Source of the DNA: Candidatus Uhrbacteria bacterium RIFOXYB12_FULL_58_10
GTDB taxonomy: Bacteria; Patescibacteriota; Patescibacteriia; 2-12-FULL-57-11
Length of the DNA stretch: 5,088 nt
Direction: 5' to 3'
Assembly (NCBI GenBank): GCA_943359495.1
Contig: CALRHY010000059.1
Coordinates: forward strand, 1-5,088
Shown here: positions 1 to 4,568 of the stretch, one piece after another
How the letters are laid out: each line of letters begins with the position of its first letter
Position numbering within the stretch: position 1 is the first letter of the stretch
Notes under the pieces: model-generated
Told to the model about the DNA's origin: nothing
Database searches by the model: none
What the model saw: only the letters and a program-made list of their open reading frames with translations
Made by a program: the position numbers and the translations under genes

Positions 1-217
1 GGCATACACTTTCCTTTCTTGTCATCCCAGCGCCCGTTCGAGGGTCTGAGGACCCCTCTCTTCGAGAGCCTGAGGGCTCCTCAGAGCCTCGAGCGGCAGG
101 GTCTCGAAGACAGGCAGGGATCCACGGGTCGACACCAACATCGTGGATCCCCTTCTTCCCTTCGGCCATGAGCTCAGGGTCGAATGACAAGGGGATGGGA
201 GGATTTTAGACAAACTT
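1..217. repeat. Gene-free segment packed with inverted repeats
   Basis: No reading frame here looks like a protein, but several inverted repeats are stacked together. The outermost is CTTGTCAT at 18-25 against ATGACAAG at 184-191. Inside are GAGGGTC (40-46) with GACCCCTC (51-58, one extra C), CTCTC (56-60) with GAGAG (64-68), GAGGGCTC (72-79) with GAGCCTC (84-90), and a perfect 10-bp pair GGGATCCACG (117-126) / CGTGGATCCC (142-151). This nested layout with terminal inverted repeats resembles a non-coding intergenic repeat or small non-autonomous element, but the family is not recognised and copy number cannot be judged from one window. It lies directly downstream of the YtxH-like gene, yet no hairpin is followed by a T-run, so it is not a standard intrinsic terminator. 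Confidence 0.5.
117..151. repeat. Perfect 10-bp inverted repeat with 15-nt loop
   Basis: GGGATCCACG at 117-126 is exactly complementary to CGTGGATCCC at 142-151, separated by 15 bases that themselves contain GGTCGACACC. It is the strongest stem in the palindrome-rich left end. No T-tract follows on either strand. Confidence 0.75.
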
Positions 218-589
218 TTACGCCACCTTTTCTTTGGTCTTTTCCATTGTCTCTTCTGTCTCCGATTGGACATCCTCCCATTGCCCAAGCAAATAGGCTT
301 TCAATGTTTTTATCTCCCCATCCGCCATCTCTGCCGTTTTCTCGTAGACATCGACGAGCTCATCGATCACCTCACCGTATTTTTCCTTGCTGAGATGCTG
401 GATCGTTTTTACTTTCTTCAATACTTGTTTGTGGAGGGACAGAGCGGCTTTTTTGGCGTCATCCGTCAGCTCTTTGCCTTTTTTTGACCGCAAGAAGAGT
501 CCTGCCGCAACGCCCGCAGCGAGCCCAAGTGCCAACGCCGCCCCTTCACCCCAATGCGACGACTCATGTGACTGCAGTTTCTTTTCCAT
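218..589 (-). CDS. YtxH-like small membrane-anchored protein
   Basis: Encodes 123 residues. Residues about 13-33 form a Gly/Ala/Leu-rich hydrophobic segment, followed at once by RSKKGKELTDDAKKAA. This hydrophobic stretch plus a basic 'SKKGKE' box followed by an amphipathic helix is the hallmark of YtxH-domain proteins (a Bacillus general-stress family of unknown biochemical role). The rest is charged and strongly helical, probably coiled coil, ending Thr-Lys-Glu-Lys-Val-Ala before a TAA stop. The topology is inferred: one N-terminal membrane or amphipathic anchor with a cytoplasmic helical tail. The ATG at 589 has no clear Shine-Dalgarno site (CCTTATTTCAT precedes it). It follows the pentapeptide-like gene on the same strand after a 69-bp gap and may be the last gene of that unit. 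Family assignment is fairly secure; function is unknown. Confidence 0.75.
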   Translation of the reverse strand: MEKKLQSHESSHWGEGAALALGLAAGVAAGLFLRSKKGKELTDDAKKAALSLHKQVLKKVKTIQHLSKEKYGEVIDELVDVYEKTAEMADGEIKTLKAYLLGQWEDVQSETEETMEKTKEKVA

Positions 590-627
590 ATGAAATAAGG
601 AAAAAGGTGAATATTTCTTCTTGGCGA

Positions 628-650
628 TACCATGCCGATCGGCGTTGGTA
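628..650. repeat. Small imperfect palindrome between two genes
   Basis: GCCGATCGGC (634-643) is a perfect 10-bp palindrome, flanked by TACCA (628-632) and TGGTA (646-650), which extend the stem with a one-base bulge. It sits in the 69-bp gap between the pentapeptide-like and YtxH-like genes. No T-run follows on either strand, so a terminator is unlikely; an operator or RNA-processing hairpin is possible. Confidence 0.35.
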
Positions 651-658
651 ACACCCCC

Positions 659-1501
659 CTACTCTTCTTCCTTAGGAGAAACGATGATGACGCCAAAAAA
701 TTCTTGCAACGCCTTCGCGTCGCCCTTGTCTTGGCGCTCTGTTTTCCATGCGTCCATATCGCCTTCGTGTGTGATTTTTATACCTGCTGCTAAAGCGTCG
801 ACTTGTGACGGAGTTATCGTCAAACCACGTAACGAGAATGGATCTTGGATTGTTATCTTTTCTATTAGAACACGATCGCTCCAATCAATCCCCGTCAGGT
901 CAACATTAATAAAAGCCGCATCCGAAAGGTCTGCCTGCGCAAAAAGCGCTTCGACAATATCACCTTCAATGGGATTTCCCTCTTCATCCAAGGTGCCACC
1001 AAAATCAATCTCTTTCCACGTCGTCCCACGAAACACGCCGGCACGTCCATCAAACCCATAATACGCACCAACTTCCTCAGGGCCAAAAGTTCCTTTTGCA
1101 GCCAATCGTAGTCGACGTTCGTTGAGTGGTTCAGAGAAACCGAATTTTGCGTTTTCTGCGTTCACATAACGGAATGCTGTTTCACCCGTGTCCGCAAACA
1201 CTGCATCTGTCCAATCCGTTCCAGAGATATCTGTCCTTGGCTCGTCCTCGATTCCCTTTCCCTTTCCGTGACGGAGCCGCAACCCACGCACATCCGTACC
1301 GCGAAATGACGCGCCAACAAGGGCAAGTTCGGCAAGATCAAGATCTCGCAGGTCTTTCCCGTCAAAAATTTTTTCTCCTCGCTCGAGCGCGGCGTCTACA
1401 GATTCACGACTCATTCTTGCTGCTGCGGCCTTATCAAAGTCCGGTGAATGTCCACCAAATTCTCCTGGCATACAAAAAGGGGGGTTATCAAAAACACTCA
1501 A
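659..1501 (-). CDS. Pentapeptide-repeat-like protein, function unknown
   Basis: 280 residues from a TTG at 1501, or 270 from the ATG at 1471; neither start has a good Shine-Dalgarno site. The TTG overlaps the TGA stop of the upstream pyrophosphatase gene (sequence CTTTGA), and the frame is closed just upstream, so translational coupling is plausible. Blocks with A(D/N)LXX-like periodicity are visible at about residues 50-77 (DLRDLDLAELALVGASFRGT), 90-122, 153-170 (AGVFRGTTWKEIDFGG) and 184-216 (ALFAQADLSDAAFINVDLTG). They are interrupted by a Gly/Lys-rich charged insert near 78-90. Such repeats fold as a right-handed beta-helix in known families. There is no signal peptide or membrane segment, so it is probably cytosolic. 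The C-terminus is acidic (Lys-Glu-Glu-Glu, TAG stop). The repeats are degenerate and no quinolone-resistance-type assignment is justified. Confidence 0.65.
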   Translation of the reverse strand: MSVFDNPPFCMPGEFGGHSPDFDKAAAARMSRESVDAALERGEKIFDGKDLRDLDLAELALVGASFRGTDVRGLRLRHGKGKGIEDEPRTDISGTDWTDAVFADTGETAFRYVNAENAKFGFSEPLNERRLRLAAKGTFGPEEVGAYYGFDGRAGVFRGTTWKEIDFGGTLDEEGNPIEGDIVEALFAQADLSDAAFINVDLTGIDWSDRVLIEKITIQDPFSLRGLTITPSQVDALAAGIKITHEGDMDAWKTERQDKGDAKALQEFFGVIIVSPKEEE

Positions 1502-2104
1502 AGTCCGAGCAATCGCTCCAAGGCCTCACGATATGGTCGCAATTCTTTCATTTCCTCTTCCGCTGTTTGTTCAGAGCCATACTTCCCCGTAACGTTTGGA
1601 ATACATATCGACAAGAGAGGAAAATATGGATTCACAGGGTCGTGGACGTCGGCGGTCAACACTGCCGGTCGTGCATCGCGTTCTTCACGTCGCGTTCCAT
1701 CTGGAAACAGACCAACAAACACATCAATAAAACACACCGAAACGGCACCACCGTGTTTTTCTGCGATGTTTCCATAAAAAGCGATCATTGCGTCCGCAAT
1801 TTCTTTCTGCGTCATCCTTGCCTCGTCGCGTCCAACAAGCGCATTCCGACGCACCTGTACAGGATCAAAGTGCTTCGCCATCCACAACAAACGCAGAGTC
1901 CATTCCTACAATAGGAAGAGAGGTTTTTTCAGCATAAGCTCGCGCCTTTTCCTCCGCATTCCACACAATATCACTTCCCTCTTCGACTACAATGGATTCG
2001 ATCCCGAGATCACTCGGCGTCAACACTTCCATAGGATGCCCGGCAAGTACCTGACGAACTCGAGCTACTTTTGCTGGGTTGTTTGTTGCAAGAAGAATGC
2101 ACAT
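1498..2104 (-). pseudogene. Ham1/RdgB-like nucleotide pyrophosphatase, split by +1 frame change
   Basis: Two adjacent frames together encode one protein of about 201 residues, normal for non-canonical purine NTP pyrophosphatases (which hydrolyse ITP/XTP to the monophosphate and pyrophosphate). Frame 1 (ATG at 2104) begins MCILLATNNPAKVARVRQVL, the family's ATNN..K nucleotide-binding start, then has an N49-A50..K53-A54 stretch matching 'NA..KA', and GMDSAFVVDGE with Asp69 at the second Asp of the usual DDSG. It stops at TGA (1867-1865). Frame 2 resumes with DPVQVRRNALVGRDEARMTQ and ends with a TGA at 1500-1498. Family members normally finish with an SHR motif, which is absent, so this is a divergent clade. 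The shift lies in CTTTGA: a real mutation, a sequencing error, or programmed +1 slippage. A further ATG at 2119 is possible, but a -10-like element lies close above it. Confidence 0.75.
1865..1870 (-). other. Frame-change site CTT TGA in the pyrophosphatase gene
   Basis: On the minus strand, frame 1 reads GGC GAA GCA CTT TGA. The downstream conserved frame is entered by moving forward one base, from CTT to TTT, and continuing GAT CCT GTA. CTT TGA is the same slippery pair used for +1 frameshifting in bacterial release factor 2 (prfB). Against a programmed event, there is no AGGGGG-like internal Shine-Dalgarno site just upstream, and the base after TGA is T rather than the C of prfB. One T too many, or two too few, in the CTTTG run would also explain it. 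Confidence 0.6.
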
Positions 2105-2123
2105 TCGTGAAAACCCCATAAAT

Positions 2124-2129
2124 AGTATA
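2124..2129 (-). promoter_or_regulatory. Candidate -10 box for the pyrophosphatase unit
   Basis: TATACT on the minus strand is five of six to the consensus -10. It would start transcription near 2117, giving a leader of about 13 nt that contains GGGG before the ATG at 2104. No good -35 lies at 16-18 bp. It overlaps the 5' side of the divergent VF530-type gene. Confidence 0.3.
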
Positions 2130-2132
2130 GGA
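2129..2132 (+). promoter_or_regulatory. Ribosome binding site of the VF530-type gene
   Basis: AGGA sits 7 nt before the ATG at 2140 and supports that start. It overlaps the TATACT box read in the opposite direction, so the two divergent genes share their control region. Confidence 0.5.
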
Positions 2133-2139
2133 TTGTTAC

Positions 2140-2367
2140 ATGATACACGTTTCCAACGACCCACTGCACGGTGTCACGCTCAAAGCATTGCTTGAGTGTT
2201 TGGTTCGACAATACGGCTGGGAAGAACTGGGGCAGCGCATCAAAATCAACTGTTTCAAAAGTGACCCGAGCATTTCCTCAAGCCTCGTCTTTTTACGAAA
2301 GACGCCGTGGGCGCGAAAAAAGGTGGAGCGGTTATATATTGCGGGTACAAAGGCTGGAGGGAGCTAA
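2140..2367 (+). CDS. VF530-family small DNA-binding protein
   Basis: Encodes 75 residues. The stretch from residue 6 to about 66 carries the family signature almost end to end: NDPLHGVTL near the start, a central QYGWEELGQRIKINCF, then SDPSISSS and FLRKTPWARKKVE followed by LY. VF530 proteins (formerly DUF2132) are short proteins of about 70-80 residues annotated as DNA-binding from the Vibrio fischeri structure; their cellular role is not established. Length is complete for the family, with a short Gly-rich tail ending in TAA. Start at ATG 2140 with AGGA 7 nt upstream. The gene diverges from the nucleotide pyrophosphatase across about 35 bp and is followed by the promoter of tRNA-Trp, whose -35 begins 6 bp after its stop, so the tRNA has its own start of transcription as well as possible read-through. 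Confidence 0.88.
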   Translation: MIHVSNDPLHGVTLKALLECLVRQYGWEELGQRIKINCFKSDPSISSSLVFLRKTPWARKKVERLYIAGTKAGGS

Positions 2368-2372
2368 GGATC

Positions 2373-2401
2373 TTGTTTCCCTATAGCAGATAGGCTACAC
2401 T
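2373..2401 (+). promoter_or_regulatory. Promoter of tRNA-Trp
   Basis: TTGTTT (2373-2378) and TACACT (2396-2401) are separated by exactly 17 bp. Transcription would begin near 2408, about 6 nt before the mature tRNA 5' end, which is a typical short tRNA leader. Confidence 0.6.
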
Positions 2402-2413
2402 CTCCTCCACTAC

Positions 2414-2487
2414 AGGGGCGTGGTGAAATGGTATCACAGAGGTCTCCAAAACCTTTATCGTAGGTTCGATTCCTACCGCCCCTGCCA
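2414..2487 (+). tRNA. tRNA-Trp(CCA)
   Basis: The cloverleaf folds completely. The acceptor AGGGGCG pairs with CGCCCCT (2477-2483). The D-stem is GTGA/TCAC with a short 7-nt loop containing GG. The anticodon stem GAGGT/ACCTT closes on loop CTCCAAA, giving anticodon CCA at 2446-2448 (Trp). The variable loop is 4 nt, and the T-arm GTAGG-TTCGATT-CCTAC is canonical. The discriminator is G (2484) and the CCA end is encoded (2485-2487). The CCA end is also the first part of a perfect palindrome that continues past the gene. The CCA anticodon reads UGG only, which fits UGA being used as a stop in this genome. Confidence 0.95.
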
Positions 2488-2509
2488 CGTCGCTCGCGAG
2501 CGACGTGGC
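2484..2509. repeat. Perfect 26-bp palindrome fused to the tRNA-Trp 3' end
   Basis: From the discriminator base onward, 13 bases (GCCACGTCGCTCG) are followed directly by their exact reverse complement. The direct repeat CCTGCCAC at 2481-2488 and 2509-2516 brackets it, so the last seven bases of the tRNA gene region reappear after the palindrome. As RNA it would form a very stable GC-rich hairpin. There is no T-run directly after it; a T-rich stretch (TTTTCCCTTTTT) begins about 17 nt later, so it is a poor intrinsic terminator. It could be a 3' processing or termination structure, or a small inserted palindromic repeat. Confidence 0.65.
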
Positions 2510-2537
2510 CTGCCACCATTGAAGATTTTCCCTTTTT

Positions 2538-2558
2538 GTCACACGTACGGCGTGTGAC
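2538..2558. repeat. Hairpin upstream of the GIY-YIG gene
   Basis: GTCACACG (2538-2545) and CGTGTGAC (2551-2558) form a perfect 8-bp stem with a 5-base loop TACGG. A T5 run precedes it on the plus strand, the wrong side for a plus-strand terminator. On the minus strand it would be followed by AAAAA. It lies just before the -35 element at 2572 and may be an operator. Confidence 0.45.
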
Positions 2559-2571
2559 ATGAGTGACTATC

Positions 2572-2601
2572 TTGACAAGTGGGAGGTCACGTGGTTATCG
2601 G
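2572..2601 (+). promoter_or_regulatory. Candidate promoter of the GIY-YIG gene
   Basis: A consensus -35 TTGACA (2572-2577) is followed after 18 bp by TATCGG (2596-2601), a weak -10, or after 17 bp by TTATCG. Transcription would begin near 2608. That supports translation from the ATG at 2631 and excludes the upstream in-frame ATG at 2559. Confidence 0.4.
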
Positions 2602-2630
2602 ACGCTGTGGTAAGTACGATAGAAGTACCT

Positions 2631-2897
2631 ATGTGGTATTTCTACGTTCTTCAAAGTTTGCAAAATCCGGACTATTTCTACAAAGGATCCACGGATGATC
2701 TGCGTCTTCGATTGCAGCAACACAACAACAAGGAGACTGATTCAATCCGTCCGTATCTCCCATTCCGTCTTGTCTACTACGAAGCCTATCTTTCAGAAAG
2801 AACCGCACGAAAACGAGAAGCGAGCGTCAAGCACAGTGGTTCGGTTTCTATTCCGTTACTGCGCAGAATAAAAGAAAATATTGAGGAAATAAGATAG
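2631..2897 (+). CDS. Small GIY-YIG endonuclease-like protein
   Basis: 88 residues from the ATG at 2631; the frame is open to an ATG at 2559, but homologous proteins begin at the 'WYFYVLQS' strand and the candidate promoter lies between the two. The single GIY-YIG domain is complete. Phe4-Tyr5-Val6 corresponds to GIY and Tyr17-Lys18-Gly19 to YIG. Arg27 in LRLRLQQHN is the expected catalytic Arg, and Glu51 in LVYYEAY is the metal-binding Glu. A basic C-terminal helix with ARKREASVKHSGS follows, as in the UvrC-N-terminal-like/UPF0213 single-domain proteins. These are presumed nucleases; substrate and role are unknown for stand-alone members. The gene is convergent with the lipoprotein gene. No strong Shine-Dalgarno site is seen (AGAAG is the nearest). 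Family assignment is strong; activity is inferred. Confidence 0.85.
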   Translation: MWYFYVLQSLQNPDYFYKGSTDDLRLRLQQHNNKETDSIRPYLPFRLVYYEAYLSERTARKREASVKHSGSVSIPLLRRIKENIEEIR

Positions 2898-2907
2898 TCC
2901 CTGTTTT

Positions 2908-2978
2908 AAAAAAAGCACCCGTACGTGACAAAGCGAGAAACGGCACACGTGCGCCGAGGCTCGTTCGTTACATACGGG
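2908..2978 (-). terminator. Intrinsic terminator of the lipoprotein gene
   Basis: On the minus strand a long stem begins with CCCGTATGT (2978-2970) pairing with ACGTACGGG (2926-2918), continued by AACGAACGAG against CTCGCTTTGT with small mismatches. It is capped by an inner GGCGCAC/GTGTGCC hairpin (2956-2943 region). TGC and seven Ts (2914-2908) follow at once. It starts about 50 nt after the lipoprotein stop and lies between two convergent genes. On the plus strand it has no T-run. Confidence 0.8.
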
Positions 2979-3029
2979 TTGGTAGGGGCGAAAGATCGTG
3001 AGTAAAGTGCTCTGCGGACGTGATGTTGC

Positions 3030-3692
3030 TTAGAAGCCTACGCCCTGGACGTGGTACTCGTCGCTATCCAACTCGGCTGGGCAGGATCCCTCCTGCACTT
3101 CTACGGCGACGATGCTTGTGTCAGTTGCCGAATCGAAATTGACGTTCGCGACGTCGCAGACGAGTGATGCATTTGTCGTCTGCAATCCCGGTTGGTTGTT
3201 TACCGGACAATCGACCAAGTATCCTCCGAGGGTACTGCTTTCCGTACACGTAGCTGATGAGCTACCGGGGGTAGGTACCCAGCATGAACCTGGGATGATT
3301 TTGATTGGGGTATTTCCGACGTTGATCACCTGAAAAGTGACCCCGTAGAAGGGCTGTTGCGGCGTTTCTATGTCCGCCACGCACAGAACCTCTCCTGGAC
3401 TATTCCCCACCTTGTTGAAGCTGGCGTTATTTGGGAAGACGTCCACGGTAATGAGCGCCTCCTTGCATTCACCACCGCCGCCACTGGTAGCAGCAGTACT
3501 GCTGTTGCCGCCACTGGTAGCAGCAGTACTGCTGTTGCCGCCTGGTGGGGCGTTGCTGACGCACACCTTGTCTTGACTGCACTTGAATCCGTCACCGCAG
3601 TCGTTGTCGGACTGGCATGGTTCGGCGCAGCCCATGGCGCCGAAAAGGAGGATCGAAAATTGAAAAAGGACCGGTAGGGATTTGATCTTCAC
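3030..3692 (-). CDS. Secreted lipoprotein with Cys-rich head and 10-residue repeats
   Basis: 220 residues from a GTG at 3692, chosen because GGAG lies 5 nt upstream and it yields a classic signal MKIKSLPVLFQFSILLFGAM-Gly-Cys. An ATG at 3719 would add nine residues ahead of the basic region. Cys22 is the probable lipidated Cys after -A-M-G-, a slightly atypical lipobox. The mature head has Cys26, 32, 38 and 44 at exact six-residue spacing (CQSDNDCGDGFKC), a short disulphide-type motif common in surface proteins. A low-complexity linker, GGNSSTAATS twice, is encoded by a 30-bp tandem repeat. A beta-rich domain of about 145 residues with further Cys pairs follows (VLCVADIE, GSCWVPTPG, VDCPVNNQPG, LVCDVANVNF), ending in TAA. 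This last domain is not recognised. Location is inferred as the outer side of the membrane or the cell surface; function is unknown. Confidence 0.8.
   Translation of the reverse strand: MKIKSLPVLFQFSILLFGAMGCAEPCQSDNDCGDGFKCSQDKVCVSNAPPGGNSSTAATSGGNSSTAATSGGGGECKEALITVDVFPNNASFNKVGNSPGEVLCVADIETPQQPFYGVTFQVINVGNTPIKIIPGSCWVPTPGSSSATCTESSTLGGYLVDCPVNNQPGLQTTNASLVCDVANVNFDSATDTSIVAVEVQEGSCPAELDSDEYHVQGVGF
3477..3542. repeat. 30-bp tandem repeat, two copies plus 6 bp
   Basis: Units at 3477-3506 and 3507-3536 are identical over 30 bp, followed by GCCGCC (3537-3542). Each unit contains the perfect 14-bp palindrome CAGCAGTACTGCTG. Being a multiple of three, it keeps frame and encodes GGNSSTAATS twice in the linker of the lipoprotein. 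Exact identity of the units suggests recent duplication and possible length variation. Confidence 0.9.
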
Positions 3693-3697
3693 GTTGA

Positions 3698-3701
3698 CTC
3701 C
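3698..3701 (-). promoter_or_regulatory. Ribosome binding site deciding the lipoprotein start
   Basis: GGAG on the minus strand lies 5 nt before the GTG at 3692. The ATG at 3719 has no comparable site. The signal-peptide pattern of the shorter product agrees. Confidence 0.6.
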
Positions 3702-3719
3702 GTTGATTCTCTCCAGCAT

Positions 3720-4084
3720 CTATTTGCTGTTTGAGGTAGAAAAACCCTACTCGAAATTCTTATTTGTGTCAATACCGTGTATGCGCCCACCCCATTCTGG
3801 ACGCCTCTGAGTTTTCTTGGATTAAAAATTGAAAAGGATCATCCACCACTTTCATGACGCATCTTGTTGGGGGCGGGATTGTTTCGGAATTGATATGGTT
3901 TTTTATAAAGAAACAACTGAGCCTGAAACTCTTGGTATTGAGGGAAATTGTCCGCCGGTGTTGCAAATGAGCTGTTTGAATTGGTCATTGTCGAACTTGG
4001 ACTTGTTCGTTTGAGTGGTGCGGATACGTGGTGGCACTTGCTCGCGAATACGACTGAAAACCGCGTACTATAACAAAGACAGAC
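3720..4084. other. 365-bp stretch without a convincing gene
   Basis: Apart from the lipoprotein promoter at 3744-3772, this holds only short frames without Shine-Dalgarno sites. The most protein-like is a plus-strand frame from a TTG at 3948 to a TAA at 4073 (41 residues, including GVANELFELVIVELGLVRLS). It ends 12 bp before the bidirectional terminator, which is the position expected for the tail of a plus-strand gene. Upstream the frame is closed by TGA, and neighbouring frames show another short hydrophobic run from an ATG at 3854. A decayed gene remnant is possible but not demonstrated. Confidence 0.3.
3744..3772 (-). promoter_or_regulatory. Promoter of the lipoprotein gene
   Basis: The minus strand carries a perfect -35 TTGACA (3772-3767), a 17-bp spacer and TAGGGT (3749-3744). 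The -10 is weak (three of six), but the spacing is ideal. The start of transcription would be near 3737, giving a leader of about 45 nt to the GTG at 3692. Confidence 0.55.
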
Positions 4085-4117
4085 GAAAAACCCCGCATTC
4101 TACAAGCGGGGTTTTTC
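4085..4117. terminator. Bidirectional intrinsic terminator after rpmG
   Basis: GAAAAACCCCGC (4085-4096) and GCGGGGTTTTTC (4106-4117) form a perfect 12-bp stem with a 9-base loop. The GC-rich core is followed by T5 on either strand, so it can stop transcription from both sides. It lies 12 bp after the rpmG stop codon on the minus strand. Confidence 0.92.
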
Positions 4118-4129
4118 TTCAAGACAGGG

Positions 4130-4285
4130 TTATTTTGTCTCTTTGTGCACCTGGTGTTTCTTATCCCAGCGGCAGAACTTACTAAGTTCCAGGCGATTCT
4201 TGAGGGTTTTTTTATTCTTTTGCGAATAATAATTGACCCGGTGGCAATTCGTACACTCCATTTTTATCAAATTATCCTGAGACAT
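4130..4285 (-). CDS. rpmG: Ribosomal protein L33
   Basis: A 51-residue protein of the large ribosomal subunit. It reads from ATG (4285) as MSQDNLIKMECTNCHRVNYY, continues SQKNKKTLKNRLELSKFCRW and ends DKKHQVHKETK before TAA. The ECTNC....NYY core, the basic centre, the RLEL.K.C segment and the KKH...HKE tail are diagnostic for bL33, and the length is typical (about 50-55). Zinc ligands Cys11, Cys14 and Cys38 are present, but the position of the fourth (41) is Asp, so the ribbon is incomplete, intermediate between zinc-binding and zinc-free forms. No strong Shine-Dalgarno site precedes the start. A promoter lies about 31-59 bp upstream, three tRNA genes precede it on the same strand, and a terminator follows. 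secE and nusG, which often follow rpmG, are absent here. Confidence 0.95.
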   Translation of the reverse strand: MSQDNLIKMECTNCHRVNYYSQKNKKTLKNRLELSKFCRWDKKHQVHKETK

Positions 4286-4315
4286 ACGCGCGCAAATGAA
4301 ATCAAAAGTGTTGCA

Positions 4316-4344
4316 ATCCTACCAAAAGCTACGAAAAAACGCAA
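4316..4344 (-). promoter_or_regulatory. Promoter of rpmG
   Basis: The minus strand carries TTGCGT (4344-4339), a 17-bp spacer and TAGGAT (4321-4316), giving a start near 4309 and a leader of about 24 nt to the ATG at 4285. It lies between tRNA-Thr(TGT) and rpmG, so rpmG can be transcribed apart from the tRNAs as well as by read-through. Confidence 0.5.
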
Positions 4345-4361
4345 GGGTCCCCCGTCGGCTG

Positions 4362-4434
4362 AGCCTGAGACCGGGCTCGAACCGGTGACCTACGGTTTAC
4401 AAAACCGTTGCTCTACCAACTGAGCTACTCAGGC
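4362..4434 (-). tRNA. tRNA-Thr(TGT)
   Basis: A full cloverleaf on the minus strand. The acceptor GCCTGAG (4434-4428) pairs with CTCAGGC (4369-4363). The D-arm is GCTC-AGTTGGTA-GAGC. The anticodon stem ACGGT/ACCGT with loop TTTGTAA gives anticodon TGT (4401-4399). The variable loop is AGGTC and the T-arm ACCGG-TTCGAGC-CCGGT. The discriminator is U, and the bases that follow are CAG, so CCA is not encoded and must be added enzymatically. This contrasts with the other tRNAs of the window. It lies 20 bp downstream of tRNA-Tyr. Confidence 0.95.
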
Positions 4435-4454
4435 ACATGCGACGAAAGTCCCTG

Positions 4455-4541
4455 TGGTGGGTGGACAAGGATTCGAACCTTGGAAGGCACAAGGCCAACA
4501 GATTTACAGTCTGTCCCGTTTGACCACTTCGGTATCCACCC
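4455..4541 (-). tRNA. tRNA-Tyr(GTA)
   Basis: A class II tRNA on the minus strand. The acceptor GGGTGGA (4541-4535) pairs with TCCACCC (4465-4459). The anticodon stem ACAGA/TCTGT with loop CTGTAAA gives anticodon GTA (4507-4505). A long variable arm contains GGC/GCC, and the T-arm is CAAGG-TTCGAAT-CCTTG. The discriminator is A (4458) and CCA is encoded (4457-4455). It is the middle gene of a Thr-Tyr-Thr tRNA group. Confidence 0.95.
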
Positions 4542-4568
4542 GTGGCGTGCTCTTCGATTAACTCAGAA

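Noticed and set aside
22..288. Minus-strand frame of 88 codons across the left end
   Set aside because: It overlaps the end of the YtxH-like gene and a palindrome-rich segment; its low-complexity Arg/Lys-rich product looks random.
1865..1867. UGA recoded as glycine, as in some Patescibacteria
   Set aside because: Reading through the TGA in the same frame gives no family-like sequence; the conserved continuation is in the +1 frame, so a frame change and not codon reassignment is needed.
1126..1914. Open plus-strand frame of 262 codons
   Set aside because: It lies antisense to the pentapeptide-like and pyrophosphatase genes, whose translations match known families. Its own product is rich in His, Arg and Phe and resembles no family.
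2559..2630. Upstream in-frame start for the GIY-YIG protein
   Set aside because: The extra 24 residues do not belong to the domain, and a consensus -35 TTGACA lies inside this segment.
3477..3542. Short CRISPR-like array
   Set aside because: The units are contiguous without spacers, in frame, and encode a protein linker.
3357..3677. Open plus-strand frame of 106 codons
   Set aside because: It is antisense to the lipoprotein gene. The minus-strand product has a signal peptide, promoter, ribosome site and terminator.
3769..3966. Minus-strand frame of 65 codons upstream of the lipoprotein promoter
   Set aside because: There is no ribosome site, no family resemblance, and its end overlaps the lipoprotein -35 element.
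4145..4423. Open plus-strand frame of 92 codons
   Set aside because: It is antisense to rpmG and runs into tRNA-Thr(TGT), ending in translated tRNA sequence (ETGLEPVTYGLQNRCS), again an artefact.
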